Source: Nitrosomonas sp.
GTDB taxonomy: Bacteria; Pseudomonadota; Gammaproteobacteria; Burkholderiales; Nitrosomonadaceae
DNA length: 64,000 nucleotides
Assembly (NCBI GenBank): GCA_024281995.1
Contig: JAMWZW010000012.1
Coordinates: 1 to 64,000 of the forward strand
Reading direction: 5' to 3'
Shown one piece after another: positions 27,940 to 38,280 of the stretch; position 1 is the first letter of the stretch; each line of letters begins with the position of its first letter. Under the pieces are notes generated by a model, which made no database searches, was not told the origin of the DNA, and saw only the letters and a program-made list of their open reading frames with translations. Both the position numbers and the translations under genes were made by a program.

Positions 27940-28557
27940 ATGAAGAATTATGCCAAAAGCCATGTCATCAATTTACCGAATTTAGTTAGTCTAATTCGGA
28001 TATTCACAGCACCTGCACTGTTTTACTTTGCATTTACGCAGCAACCCAATTGGTTTATCGGAACATTGCTATTTGCCGTATTTACCGATGTTCTGGATGG
28101 TTTTCTCGCGAGAATATTGCATCAAATAACTCCGCTGGGTTCACGTCTTGATAGTTGGGGTGATTTCATTATCTATGCAACAATGGCAATCTGCGCTTGG
28201 GTATTGTGGCCAGACATCATATTACGCGAAAAGCTTTATTTCATGATCATCGTGCTGAGTTTTACATTACCTGTATTCATCAGCGTGATCAAATTTCACA
28301 GTATCAGCAGTTATCATACCTGGAGTGTAAAACTTGCCGTGGCAATTACTGTAATCAGTTACGTTTTATTGTTTACGGATCTGATGGCTTGGCCTTTCCG
28401 AATAGCTGCCGTATTTTGTCTATATGCCGCCATGGAAGAAATCGCGATTACGTTACTTATTCAGCAAAAAATGGTGGATATTAGAACAGTATGGCAAGCA
28501 TTACGTTATAAAAAAGACCAATCCCTCAATAAAATTCCAGAAAAAACTGAAAAATAA
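27940..28557 (+). CDS. CDP-alcohol phosphatidyltransferase
   Basis: The family motif is complete: Asp50, Asp53-Gly54, Ala57-Arg58, Gly67, Asp71 and Asp75, counted from ATG 27940. About five membrane helices surround it. The enzyme transfers a phosphatidyl group from CDP-diacylglycerol to an alcohol at the inner membrane; the acceptor cannot be deduced, and phosphatidylglycerophosphate or cardiolipin-type products are candidates. A TTG at 27925 is an alternative start. It is divergent from the EEP gene. Confidence 0.88.
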   Translation: MKNYAKSHVINLPNLVSLIRIFTAPALFYFAFTQQPNWFIGTLLFAVFTDVLDGFLARILHQITPLGSRLDSWGDFIIYATMAICAWVLWPDIILREKLYFMIIVLSFTLPVFISVIKFHSISSYHTWSVKLAVAITVISYVLLFTDLMAWPFRIAAVFCLYAAMEEIAITLLIQQKMVDIRTVWQALRYKKDQSLNKIPEKTEK

Positions 28558-28645
28558 ATTCATTGCGTAAATATTAAAAACACAGTGTATGATCCTGACT
28601 GTACAAATCGATTAATTTTTTTTCCACCTACAATAATAAGAAATT

Positions 28646-29875
28646 ATGGATAGCGCATCCAATCCGAAGATTCTGATTCTTGATGACGATACCTTCATAC
28701 TCAAGCTCTTGACCCGAATGCTTGCCAAGCAAGGTTATACTTCCGTCATTTCCTGTGACAATGGACATGATGCCCTTAAAAAAATCGATACTGCTGAAAC
28801 CTGCCCTGATTTAATTCTACTCGATCTGAATATGCCAGATATGGATGGTATTGAGTTTGTTCGCTACTTGGTTGATCGGCAGTACCACGGTGAGCTGATT
28901 TTAGTGAGCGGTGAAGACGAACGTATGCTAAAAACTGCCGAGAAATTAGTTCATGCACATAAGATACCTATGCTCGGTTATCTGCATAAACCCGTTACAC
29001 CAGAGAAACTAGCGGAAATACTGAATACCTGGAAATCTCACTCGACTGACAATTCATTAAAAACTGACAAGAAAAGTTATAGTGCGGAAGAATTGCGCGC
29101 TGCAATTTCCAATCACGAATTGGTGAACTACTACCAGCCAAAGGTGTCTGTGGAAACAGGCGAAGTTATTGGTGTAGAAACGCTGGTGCGCTGGCACCAC
29201 CCAGCCGATGGTTTAGTATTTCCTGACCGGTTCATCGCGATTGCAGAGCAGTATCATTTGATCAATGAGTTGACTACCTGTGTTCTGACTAATGCATTAA
29301 ATCAAGCCAAAATATGGCAGCAAAACGGACTCTCGTTGCGCGTAGCGATCAATGTTTCAATGGATAATCTAGCCTCATTGGATTTTCAAGATTTGGTAGT
29401 CAATTTAGTAACACAAGCGGGCGTATCGCCACAAAAAATCGTGCTGGAAGTGACAGAAAGCCAAGTCATGGGGGCTGATGCCCGGGTTCCGCTTGAAATT
29501 CTGACACGATTACGCCTTAAGCGTTTCCATTTATCAATCGATGATTTTGGTACCGGACATTCATCTTTGGCGCAGTTGCGCGATATTCCTTTTGATGAAC
29601 TCAAGATTGATCAAGGATTTGTTCATCGCGCATGGACTGACGATACCCTGCGCGCTATATACGACGCCAGCCTATCTATGGCAAAACAACTGAATATGGA
29701 AACAGTGGCCGAAGGCGTTGAAGATCAGAATGATTGGGAGTTACTCCGCCAAACCGGCTGTGATTTAGCGCAAGGCAATTTTGTGTCAAAACCATTGCAA
29801 GCAGCAGATTTTCCCGCGTGGCTTGAAGCCTGGCAAAACAGGGTACGTAATGGATTAATCGCTGATTCGGCATAG
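28646..29875 (+). CDS. Response regulator with EAL domain
   Basis: The N-terminal receiver (about residues 8-125) has LDDDTF, phosphoacceptor LLDLNMP and LHKPVTP. A c-di-GMP phosphodiesterase domain follows from about 150. Its motifs are ETLVRW (in place of EAL, with the metal-binding Glu kept), NVSMDNL, EVTESQVM, IDDFGTGHSSL, LKIDQ and AEGVED, so activity is likely. It converges on the large hybrid kinase gene with only 26 bases between stop codons. Confidence 0.92.
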   Translation: MDSASNPKILILDDDTFILKLLTRMLAKQGYTSVISCDNGHDALKKIDTAETCPDLILLDLNMPDMDGIEFVRYLVDRQYHGELILVSGEDERMLKTAEKLVHAHKIPMLGYLHKPVTPEKLAEILNTWKSHSTDNSLKTDKKSYSAEELRAAISNHELVNYYQPKVSVETGEVIGVETLVRWHHPADGLVFPDRFIAIAEQYHLINELTTCVLTNALNQAKIWQQNGLSLRVAINVSMDNLASLDFQDLVVNLVTQAGVSPQKIVLEVTESQVMGADARVPLEILTRLRLKRFHLSIDDFGTGHSSLAQLRDIPFDELKIDQGFVHRAWTDDTLRAIYDASLSMAKQLNMETVAEGVEDQNDWELLRQTGCDLAQGNFVSKPLQAADFPAWLEAWQNRVRNGLIADSA

Positions 29876-29901
29876 CCGGATCGTAGTATATCGCATTGCT
29901 T

Positions 29902-32900
29902 TTAGTTATCTTTCTTGCTAAACGAAGCCAAATACGCTTCAACTTTATTCATTTCTGCATCAAAACTTGGCAACAAAACGGCCAACGCCTGCGCATTATT
30001 CTCCTTGCCCGCTTGCTCGATTTGCGCGCACAAATCACCGAGTACAAGTGCACCTACTGAACGTGATGATGATTTAAGCTTATGCGCGATTGAACCAACT
30101 GTTGCCAATTGCCCCGCTTGATACGCAATTCGTAATTCTGTAGCGGTTTTTTTTGCACTGACACGATAATCCTGCAACATTTCTTGAATTGTCTCAGAAT
30201 CGTCACCCACTAATTCTTCTAGCACATGAATATCAACCGGAATTAATATAGATTCCGGTGCAGGTGCAAGTTCAGTGGCAGATGCAGTAGATCGAGATGT
30301 TGATTCGATATGGGCAACAGATTTGCTAGTGGTTAGATATTTCTCCAAGACCAGCCGCAAATCCTCAAGTTGTGCGGGTTTGCTCAAATAATCATCCATC
30401 CCAATGTTCAGACAATGTTCTCTTTCTCCTTTCAGGGCATTGGCAGTGAGTGCAACGATGGGAATATGCTTCCCTGCTCTCTCTTGCGTACGAATTTCTT
30501 TGGTCAATTCAAAACCATCCATCTCCGGCATATGCAGATCAGAAAGTAGTAAAGCATAATCACCGCTCTGCCAGCGCTTTAGCGCTTCGCTGCCATCGCT
30601 TGCAATATCGGCGGCATAGCCAAGCAAAGTGAGTTGTTGTCGAATAACTTTTTGATTGATATCGTTATCTTCCGCTACTAATATCAATTTACCCTGTAGC
30701 AGCGCCTGCTCGCGTGAAACTGCAACGGGCGCTGTTTTTGTTTCAATGAGTGGTATTTTTTCTTCAACCGTATCAATTCTGCCTGCAGCAAGTGCCATTG
30801 CTCGCAGCAAAGATTGGCGATACATCACATCTCCATCAATCGTGACAATATCGATATCTTCAATCCGTGCCTGGCGGCGCCGGCCACGCTTGATAATAAC
30901 AAAATGAGGCTCGATATCCGTTTGTAAGGTATTCGGTCCTGCTTTCACGCTGACGCCGTGCTTCAATACATTGGAACGAACGGTAAACACCGCACGCAAT
31001 TCATCAATGGTTGGGGCCTGCTGACCTGCATCGATTACCACTAACCACAAACCGGGAACAAGACTTTGAACGAGCTGGTGTAATGAATCAAGATCAGACG
31101 CGTGTTCGACCGTGGCACCGGCGCTTTTCAAATAAACGGCCAAATCGTCACTCAACCCGCCGTTATCACCCAGTATGAGGCAATTCAATCCACTGAGATC
31201 ATCCAATTGAGCGCCAGGAATTGCGGTATCAGGCAGCGGTTTAAACGGCATCTGGATGGAAAATGTAGAACCCTGTTGTGGCTCACTTTGCACCGCAATT
31301 TCGGCATCCATCAATTCCGCAAGATGATGCGAGATAGCCAATCCAAGTCCGGTTCCCCCAAATCGTCGCGTGGTTGAAGCATCTCCTTGCGAGAAAGATT
31401 TAAAGAGTTTTTCCTGTGTCTCCTTATTCATACCGATACCATTGTCGGTTACCTGAAATGTAACGACGATTCGATCCGGATTGAATTCAGTCAACAGTAC
31501 CCTTACCGATACCTTGCCACCCTTTGCGGATCTGCTGGAGAATTTGATGGCATTATTGACGATATTGACAATGATCTGACGCAGACGCAACGGATCACCG
31601 AGCACGTTTCCGGGAATCGCAGGATCAATAAACAAAGTCAGTTCCACATTTTTACTGAGCGCCACATGTGCCAGCATGCCGCAGGCATTTTCCACAACAT
31701 TGGCCAAGCGCATTGGAATTTTTTCTATTTCCAATTTACCGGCTTCAATTTTGGAAAAATCAAGAATATCTTCAATAATAGCAAGTAACGCGTATGCCGA
31801 ATCGCGAATCAAATTGGCCATTTCCATTTGATAGCCGCTGAGGCTGGTTTGCCTCAGTACGTCAATCATGCCGATTACACCATTCATCGGTGTACGAATT
31901 TCATGGCTCATTGCTGCAAGAAATGCCGATTTGGCTTTACTTGCCTGCTCAGCTTCGATTCTGGCTTGCTTCAAATCTTTCATGATGCGCACATGTTCAC
32001 GGATGTCGCGCATTACACCGGTAAAATGCCGCTTGCCGCCAACAAAATATTCGCTGACAGCCAAATATAACTCAATATGCTTGCCATCTTTGCATTCACC
32101 AACCACTTCACGGCCAAGGCCAATGCCGTGCGAACCCGATAAATAAGGACGGCCGACATACTCCTGGCCATGCCCGGTACGGCAATAATTCTCCATATAA
32201 CCCACATGCCTGCTGCGATCCGGTTCCGGCACGATTATCAAAATATTTTGACCCAGCATTTCATCACGATCATAACCGAATAATTTCTCCATCACCGGAT
32301 TGGCCGAAAGAATCGTACCGATTTCATCGGTTGTAACTACGCAATCCACCATATGCTCAACTACTGAACGAACTTCTTCCTCTTTGATGATTAAAGCTTC
32401 ATTCGCTCGTTGCAAGTCAGCGGTACGCTCTTCCACTCTTTGTTCCAATTGCTGGTTAAGCTGTCGTAGGCTTTCTTCTGCTTCGTTACGTTGCAGATTA
32501 CTGGCATTCAGTCGCTCTACCATGACATTGAAGGTTTGCGCCAATTGACTCATTTCATCCCAACCTGCAATCGCAACACGCTGATGCAGATTACCCGTCG
32601 AGATTTGCAAAGCGCTTTGATTCAATTGTTTTAAAGGATTGACGACACGGCGGTTAAACAGTATGGCCCCAACCAGAGCAGCCAGCAATGTCAAAACCAG
32701 AAGCGCCAAACCGACAAAATGCAATGTATATAACGAGGCGAATGCTTCGTCCACATCCACATGCACCACGATGCCCCATTTCATACGTGGCAGGTAACGC
32801 CATGCGGCCACCACTTCCTTTTGATGATGACCAACCGTAATGCCATCCCCGGAATTGCCATTCAGCGCATGTTGTATGGCTTCCGAAAAAGGCAGTTGAT

Positions 32901-33666
32901 TGAGAGGAATTCTACGTTCTAACGCAGCTTCAGGATCAAACTTCAAAGGCGCCATAACCAACGCAGTGTGTTCGTCTTCAAGGCGTGCCACCAGTGTTTC
33001 GCCGCTGTCCATAAGCCCAACGTTATTGGCTATCACAGCAAATACCCGTTCACTATAGATTTGTAGCGCTAATACCCCTTTAATTTCATCGTTAATTATT
33101 ATTGGAACCGCTACAAATGCAGCAATCGCACCTTTCGATGGCCCATAATGCTCAAAATCGGAAATTGCGCTTTTTGAGTGTTCCAATGCATAGCGGGCGG
33201 CAATTCCCAGACCTGAGTTACTGTAGGGACCGGTAAATAAATTTGTTGCAAAATCAGCTTCGTGTGCATCTGAGTAAACGATGTCTCCTTTCAGAGAAAT
33301 CAAAAACAGATCGTAATAGCCTGCTTCTTCCACAAAACGCCGGAAATTTTCACGATAACTCGCATCCAGTTGACGATATTCAGATGAATTTACACCGCTT
33401 TCTTCAAAAATCCGAGAAAACTCCACGATGGCATCGTAAGTAGTACTGGCATCGCGCAGCAAACTTGCATCAAGTAAGCGTTCCTTGAGATAGCTATCGA
33501 TCTGTTCGACCTTCTTATCAGCAATTGCTGAGACATTGCGAATGGCGGATTTTTTTATTTCGTTTTCAAACGTATGGAGTAAGCTATTGCCAATCAGTAA
33601 TATGGGCAAAAGAGAAACTAATGTAAACCAAACGGCGAATCGTTGTGTAAGCGACGTAAATTTCAT
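29902..33666 (-). CDS. Hybrid sensor histidine kinase with receiver and HPt domains
   Basis: The 1254-residue protein has a membrane helix at about 10-30, a large periplasmic Cache-like sensor, a second helix at about 320-340 and HAMP to about 395. After a coiled coil comes a PAS domain, a kinase core (MSHEIRTPMNGVIGM, NIVNNAIKFSS, DNGIGM, GTGLGLAISHHLAEL), a degenerate receiver, an active receiver (AEDNDINQ, LLLSDLHMPEMDG, SKPAQ) and a C-terminal HPt (IAHKLKSSSRSVG). It is a complete phosphorelay in one chain, of the BarA type. The final response regulator is not identified; the REC-EAL neighbour is a candidate. Confidence 0.93.
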   Translation of the reverse strand: MKFTSLTQRFAVWFTLVSLLPILLIGNSLLHTFENEIKKSAIRNVSAIADKKVEQIDSYLKERLLDASLLRDASTTYDAIVEFSRIFEESGVNSSEYRQLDASYRENFRRFVEEAGYYDLFLISLKGDIVYSDAHEADFATNLFTGPYSNSGLGIAARYALEHSKSAISDFEHYGPSKGAIAAFVAVPIIINDEIKGVLALQIYSERVFAVIANNVGLMDSGETLVARLEDEHTALVMAPLKFDPEAALERRIPLNQLPFSEAIQHALNGNSGDGITVGHHQKEVVAAWRYLPRMKWGIVVHVDVDEAFASLYTLHFVGLALLVLTLLAALVGAILFNRRVVNPLKQLNQSALQISTGNLHQRVAIAGWDEMSQLAQTFNVMVERLNASNLQRNEAEESLRQLNQQLEQRVEERTADLQRANEALIIKEEEVRSVVEHMVDCVVTTDEIGTILSANPVMEKLFGYDRDEMLGQNILIIVPEPDRSRHVGYMENYCRTGHGQEYVGRPYLSGSHGIGLGREVVGECKDGKHIELYLAVSEYFVGGKRHFTGVMRDIREHVRIMKDLKQARIEAEQASKAKSAFLAAMSHEIRTPMNGVIGMIDVLRQTSLSGYQMEMANLIRDSAYALLAIIEDILDFSKIEAGKLEIEKIPMRLANVVENACGMLAHVALSKNVELTLFIDPAIPGNVLGDPLRLRQIIVNIVNNAIKFSSRSAKGGKVSVRVLLTEFNPDRIVVTFQVTDNGIGMNKETQEKLFKSFSQGDASTTRRFGGTGLGLAISHHLAELMDAEIAVQSEPQQGSTFSIQMPFKPLPDTAIPGAQLDDLSGLNCLILGDNGGLSDDLAVYLKSAGATVEHASDLDSLHQLVQSLVPGLWLVVIDAGQQAPTIDELRAVFTVRSNVLKHGVSVKAGPNTLQTDIEPHFVIIKRGRRRQARIEDIDIVTIDGDVMYRQSLLRAMALAAGRIDTVEEKIPLIETKTAPVAVSREQALLQGKLILVAEDNDINQKVIRQQLTLLGYAADIASDGSEALKRWQSGDYALLLSDLHMPEMDGFELTKEIRTQERAGKHIPIVALTANALKGEREHCLNIGMDDYLSKPAQLEDLRLVLEKYLTTSKSVAHIESTSRSTASATELAPAPESILIPVDIHVLEELVGDDSETIQEMLQDYRVSAKKTATELRIAYQAGQLATVGSIAHKLKSSSRSVGALVLGDLCAQIEQAGKENNAQALAVLLPSFDAEMNKVEAYLASFSKKDN

Positions 33667-33758
33667 CGGTCCCTCTCATTCGATAATTTTAAACATGCAC
33701 GACGAACATATAGTGGACGGTAATTTCGATCACATCGTTGCATGTTAACATTAAAAAT

Positions 33759-34667
33759 CTATTGACTGGATTGCGCCATCTGAATTACCGGTTGCGCCCC
33801 ATTTTCCGATAATAATACGGTCATCATATTGGTTACGAGAACCGCCCGTTGATCAGGAGTGAGTGAAACAATTTTCTTGTCTTCGAGGTTTTTTAATGCC
33901 ACCTCGACCATCCCGACAGCACCATCAACCAGCTTCTGCCGAGCCATTACAACCGCTTCCGCCTGTTGGCGTCGTAACATTGCATTGGCGATTTCTGGTG
34001 CATAGGCAAGATGTGCGATTTTTGCTTCTTCAACGACGACACCTGCAACGTCGACATGCTGCTGAATGGATTCGCGTAACAATCCGGCGATCGCATCCAG
34101 ATCAGTGCGCAGGCTTTTCTTGCCCCCGCCTGCGGTTGCTTCGGTATCATCGTATGCATGACTACTGGCAACTTGACGAATAGCCGATTCACTCTGGATT
34201 TGAAGGTAATTCAGCGCACTTTCCACATCAAAAATCGCCCTTGCAGTATCTTGAATACGCCAAGCAATCACTGCCGCAATTTCGATTGGACTGCCGCGTT
34301 CATCATTTACTTTAAGTACCGGTGTATTCCAATTGTTAATGCGCAGCGATACACGTATTTTGTTATAAAATGGATTAACCCAAAAAAAACCACTTTCACA
34401 TACCGTTCCAGCGTAACTGCCGAAAAAAATCATTACTGCAGCTTGATTGGGTTCAAGCGTAAATAGACCTTTACAACAAAATAACGTTACTGTAAGTAAT
34501 AATACACCGCCAATTAATTTGATTGGGCCACCTGGCGTAGCAATCAAAAAAACTGCCAATAATAGGATTGGTACTAGCACCATCAACACTAGCCAGCCAT
34601 TGCTAGCGGAAATGATCTGCTCGTCTGTTCCAATGGCATTGCTACCCGATCTACTATTCACAATCAT
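33759..34667 (-). CDS. SPFH/band 7 membrane protein
   Basis: Two hydrophobic segments lie within residues 25-70, followed by an SPFH domain (EPNQAAVMIFFGSYAGTV, then GFFWVNPFYNKIRVSLR) and a helical C-terminal part with ANAMLRRQQAEAVVMARQKL. Such stomatin-like proteins form membrane microdomain scaffolds. ATG 34667 is very close to its GGAG site; GTG 34661 has better spacing and may be the true start. No NfeD partner is adjacent. Confidence 0.87.
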   Translation of the reverse strand: MIVNSRSGSNAIGTDEQIISASNGWLVLMVLVPILLLAVFLIATPGGPIKLIGGVLLLTVTLFCCKGLFTLEPNQAAVMIFFGSYAGTVCESGFFWVNPFYNKIRVSLRINNWNTPVLKVNDERGSPIEIAAVIAWRIQDTARAIFDVESALNYLQIQSESAIRQVASSHAYDDTEATAGGGKKSLRTDLDAIAGLLRESIQQHVDVAGVVVEEAKIAHLAYAPEIANAMLRRQQAEAVVMARQKLVDGAVGMVEVALKNLEDKKIVSLTPDQRAVLVTNMMTVLLSENGAQPVIQMAQSSQ

Positions 34668-34759
34668 TCTCCTTTTTAATTGGCAATATCAATATTAATC
34701 ACTGAGAAAATAATTACACTTCATTTATAAAATTATTAGTCATTTATAAGCTTGCCGAT

Positions 34760-35698
34760 TCAAATATGAAGTGCAACGCCTGATTTGAAGAATACCTGAT
34801 TAGGTGTTTGGTATCCAAGTCGTTTTCTAGGTCGATTGTTCAATCTTTCCATTGCTGTATCCATCTCCTGTTGTGTAATCGTGGTGAAGTCCCTGTTTTT
34901 GGGGAAGTACTGCCGAATCAGTCCATTGGTATTTTCGTTCGTCCCTCGTTCCCATGAGGCGTAAGGGTGGGCGAAATAGAAGTCCGCGTCCAGTTGTTTG
35001 CTGATCTCCTCGTGTCCGGCGAATTCCCGCCCGTTGTCGGAAGTAATCGTATGCACCCGTCTTCGGTGTGGCTTGAGCAGGTGGGTGGTTGCTTTTGTCA
35101 CTGCCTCGGCGGTCTTCCGCTCCACCTTGCGAATCAGTGTGTATCCCGTCTTTCGCTCGACCAGGCTGACGATGGCCTGCCGGTGATTCTTGCCGATGAT
35201 GGTATCTGCCTCCCAGTCGCCGATACGACTTCTAGCATCGACGATAGCCGGACGTTGCTCAATGGACTGGCGGTTGGGGATGATGCCACGCCGATCTGTC
35301 TTGCCATAACGCTTCCGGCGCTGCTTTTGACAGCGCAGATTCTTCCAAAGAATGCCACCGTTTCGTTTGTCGGCATAAACCCTCTGGTACACCGTCTCAA
35401 TGCTGATGTCCGCATAATTGCTGATCTGGTCTGGGCTCCATTGCAGCATGAGTTTCTCTTGCGCAAATTGCCAGGTTGCATCGTCTATCGCCCGCGCATT
35501 GATGGCTTTGCGCTCGACTGCTTTGTTATGCGCCTGTCTGGGGCGATAGCCACGTGCCCCGCGGTTACGGGCCAACTCTCGGCTGATAGTTGATACGCTT
35601 CGGTCGATGATGGTGGCGATCTCGCTTTGTGTGTGTCCCGCTTTCTTCAAGGCGTATATCTGATATCGTTCTTCTCGGGTTAGGTGTGTGTAGTTCAT
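34760..35698 (-). CDS. IS30-family transposase
   Basis: The 312-residue product starts with the N-terminal helix-turn-helix (YTHLTREERYQIYALKKAGH) and has the DDE core: DWEADTIIGKNHRQAIV, ITSDNGREFAGHEEI and WERGTNENTNGLIRQYFPK. No frameshift is visible, so it should be functional. It is clearly related to the old remnant at 10786-10980. Confidence 0.95.
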   Translation of the reverse strand: MNYTHLTREERYQIYALKKAGHTQSEIATIIDRSVSTISRELARNRGARGYRPRQAHNKAVERKAINARAIDDATWQFAQEKLMLQWSPDQISNYADISIETVYQRVYADKRNGGILWKNLRCQKQRRKRYGKTDRRGIIPNRQSIEQRPAIVDARSRIGDWEADTIIGKNHRQAIVSLVERKTGYTLIRKVERKTAEAVTKATTHLLKPHRRRVHTITSDNGREFAGHEEISKQLDADFYFAHPYASWERGTNENTNGLIRQYFPKNRDFTTITQQEMDTAMERLNNRPRKRLGYQTPNQVFFKSGVALHI

Positions 35699-35786
35699 CT
35701 TTGCAATTTCGACTGGCTGGTCAAAAAGGCTCAGATGCTACCGCATCCAACCCTCCTGATCTGCGTTACTCAAAATTGCACTTCAA
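34766..35786 (-). mobile_element. IS30-family insertion sequence, intact
   Basis: An element of about 1.02 kb whose ends share TGAAGTGCAA (34767-34776, and inverted at 35776-35785). The exact ends and a 2-3 bp target duplication are not certain. The transposase frame is complete and its last codons lie within the left repeat. It sits between the SPFH gene and the exported propeller gene, about 120 bases upstream of the latter. Confidence 0.85.
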
Positions 35787-35859
35787 ACTTGAATCCGCCG
35801 CTGCTTTATCCCAATCACTTCATATAAAACGCTATAGATACAGGCTGACAGAGCCCTGT

Positions 35860-35865
35860 TATAAT
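35860..35865 (+). promoter_or_regulatory. Possible -10 box of the propeller gene
   Basis: TATAAT lies 41 bases before the start codon at 35907, outside the IS30 copy. A matching -35 box at normal spacing is poor. A GGAGG ribosome site follows before the ATG. Confidence 0.4.
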
Positions 35866-35906
35866 TTCTGCAGATAAAAAATAATTACAAGCTGGAGGAA
35901 ATAATA

Positions 35907-38012
35907 ATGCAAAATCTCATAATCCGACGAATTATCGGTATTTATATGCTAGTCATGCTAACAGTAATTATCAATGGCACTCATGCATATGCTCACAATC
36001 CCCATGATCCTGTATATGCAATGGGAGTTTCACCCAATTTTGCGAATGACCGGACTCTCTTTGTATCCACTGACGGAGAAATAACAGGCTGGCGTTATCC
36101 TGAAGTTCTGAGATCCACCGACGGTGGTACAACTTGGACTTTGCTGCCATGGGGTATGGATAATAGATCCTCTATATTTGCCATTCGCGTTTCCCCCGGT
36201 TATAACGTTGATCGCACAGTATTCGTTGCAACCGGCAATGGTGTTTATAAATCCTCGACTCGCGGAGACTTTTGGGAACCCTTTAATACAGGCCTAATTG
36301 CCAGTAAATATGCAACCAAATTAGAAATTGGCGGATTACAAAACAACTATACCCTTTTCTTAGCTATTGAAAACGACGGGGTTTACCGGCGCACTCATTT
36401 ACAAACTGAATGGACAAAAGTATTAGATCGGTCTGCCGGGGTAAATATAATCGCAACGTCTTCTAACTTCGCACAAGATAAAACTGTTGTAGTTGCAAAT
36501 AGTAACGGGACTATAAAAATATCCACCGATGGTGGTATTAGCTGGGTTGATAAAGGAAATCCAACGGGTGCAATAATTTATGATATCGCGATAGCGCCAG
36601 GAAGTGCGCGAGAAATTTTCTTGGCTACCGATGATGGAATCTTTGTCAGCAACAATTTGGGCAACTCATTTACGGCCAAACTAAGTAATCTACCTGCTGA
36701 GGCTGTTAACAACATCGTTTTTTCACCTAATTACCAAACCGATCGCACGGTCTTCTGTACTACGTTTACAAAAGCCATATATAAATCAACGAATAATGGT
36801 AATAGTTGGGTGTTTCATGATTCAACCGCCCATATCACAGGTCAAACAGTTGCCGCAAAGGAATTCAGTGAATTACAAGTTTCCAAAACTTTTGCAACCG
36901 ATCAAGCCCTATTTCTCTCTACATTTGATGGCGTATTTATCGCAACAAATGGCGGTAATGTATGGTCGCAAAAGCAAACTCGCGAAAACTTAATTACCGG
37001 TTTGGCATTATCGCCGAATTTTGTTAACGATCAAACCATTATGGCAACAACTTATTTTGGAGGAGGTTTTTATACTTCCACAGATAAAGGTGCAACGTGG
37101 CTCGCTAAAGCAGCCGGATGGCCAAATCAAGCAGTACTCAGTCCTTTTGATATAGATTTTGTTAAAAATCACACGGGCCCGCCACTCGCAATAGCTACTG
37201 ACAATAAGTCTTTTTTAGGATTTTCTGATGACTTTGGTGAAAACTGGGATACATTACCGATTCCACTGCTTCCCGATATTGGAGAAGGCGATATCTATCC
37301 CACTGTAATTGCATTATCCCCGATCTTTGACACTGACCAAGAAATCTATATTGGAACAAGAACACACGGAGTTCTTCAAACACTAGACGGAGGTATTAAC
37401 TGGCATAGGGCAGTAGATGTTCCACATGTGGAAAAAATTACAAGTATTGTCACTTCGCCAAATTATGCTAACGATAAAACTGTCTTTGCAGCTAATAAAT
37501 CAGGAGAAGTTTGGCGTACACAAAACGGCGGCGGTAGTTGGACTCGTATCGGGATAGATTCTATTGTTACTCAGGGAAAACTAAGTTATATGTGGATAGC
37601 TATTTCTCCACAATTTGCCACCGATCATTTGCTGCTTATCGGTACAAACAATGGTATATATCGTTCAGCCAATGGCGGTAATAGCTGGAAACCATTTCTT
37701 CACAAGCACGTTGGCCCAGCAACCGTAATCCAGCAAATTGAATTCTCCCCGACTTTTGCTCAAGATCGAACTGTCTTTGCAACAGTCCGTGGCAAAGGAT
37801 TATATCGCCTGATACTGGGCACTACAGGGTGGATTATGTCGGCACAAAATTTAGGTACTTCGCTACTCAAAAAGAACATTCAGTTCACTGAATTTCATCT
37901 GTCACCAAATTTTAGCGAGGACGCGACGATTTTAGGAGCATCCAGAAGAAATATCTACATATCAACAGATGGTGGTCTCAATTGGATTCCTATAGGGTCA
38001 CCGGGATCGTAA
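35907..38012 (+). CDS. Exported beta-propeller protein (Ycf48/BNR-like repeats)
   Basis: The 701-residue protein has a signal peptide of about 29 residues ending in AYA. It then carries roughly twelve repeats that combine an SPNFANDRTLFVST-type strand with an STDGGxxW turn. This is the pattern of Ycf48-like and sortilin-type propellers, and the number of repeats suggests two propellers. It has no membrane anchor or catalytic motif. It is probably a secreted or periplasmic binding scaffold; ligand unknown. GGAGG lies well placed before the ATG. Confidence 0.82.
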   Translation: MQNLIIRRIIGIYMLVMLTVIINGTHAYAHNPHDPVYAMGVSPNFANDRTLFVSTDGEITGWRYPEVLRSTDGGTTWTLLPWGMDNRSSIFAIRVSPGYNVDRTVFVATGNGVYKSSTRGDFWEPFNTGLIASKYATKLEIGGLQNNYTLFLAIENDGVYRRTHLQTEWTKVLDRSAGVNIIATSSNFAQDKTVVVANSNGTIKISTDGGISWVDKGNPTGAIIYDIAIAPGSAREIFLATDDGIFVSNNLGNSFTAKLSNLPAEAVNNIVFSPNYQTDRTVFCTTFTKAIYKSTNNGNSWVFHDSTAHITGQTVAAKEFSELQVSKTFATDQALFLSTFDGVFIATNGGNVWSQKQTRENLITGLALSPNFVNDQTIMATTYFGGGFYTSTDKGATWLAKAAGWPNQAVLSPFDIDFVKNHTGPPLAIATDNKSFLGFSDDFGENWDTLPIPLLPDIGEGDIYPTVIALSPIFDTDQEIYIGTRTHGVLQTLDGGINWHRAVDVPHVEKITSIVTSPNYANDKTVFAANKSGEVWRTQNGGGSWTRIGIDSIVTQGKLSYMWIAISPQFATDHLLLIGTNNGIYRSANGGNSWKPFLHKHVGPATVIQQIEFSPTFAQDRTVFATVRGKGLYRLILGTTGWIMSAQNLGTSLLKKNIQFTEFHLSPNFSEDATILGASRRNIYISTDGGLNWIPIGSPGS

Positions 38013-38083
38013 TCATTTGTCACCCCTGAAATGCACGCCAGTATTTGATATAAGCATAAATGGTGTGGGACAGAATGGTTCTA

Positions 38084-38119
38084 TAGACCAGAAATGTTGA
38101 AATAAGTACATATTTCTGG
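38084..38119. repeat. Inverted repeat downstream of the propeller gene
   Basis: GACCAGAAAT pairs with ATTTCTGGTC about 16 bases apart. There is no T tract. It lies in the 268-base convergent gap between the propeller gene and the S-layer-like gene. Confidence 0.45.
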
Positions 38120-38280
38120 TCGAAATGCTGTGATATACCGATGTTTTTTACACCTAGCAAAACTTTCCATTAACTCAGAGTTTGTTGGGAACGGATCTGC
38201 TGGAAAAACCATAAAGAATTTCAATAGGACAGCACCATCAATCGCCGCTAATGTGCAAGGCAATCTCCCCCGCGATGAAT

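Noticed and set aside
38081-38263. Minus-strand 60-codon frame with a segment vaguely like an IS5-family transposase end (ESFARCKKHR)
   Set aside because: The match is a few residues only, the neighbouring frames give no further support, and no element ends are visible.
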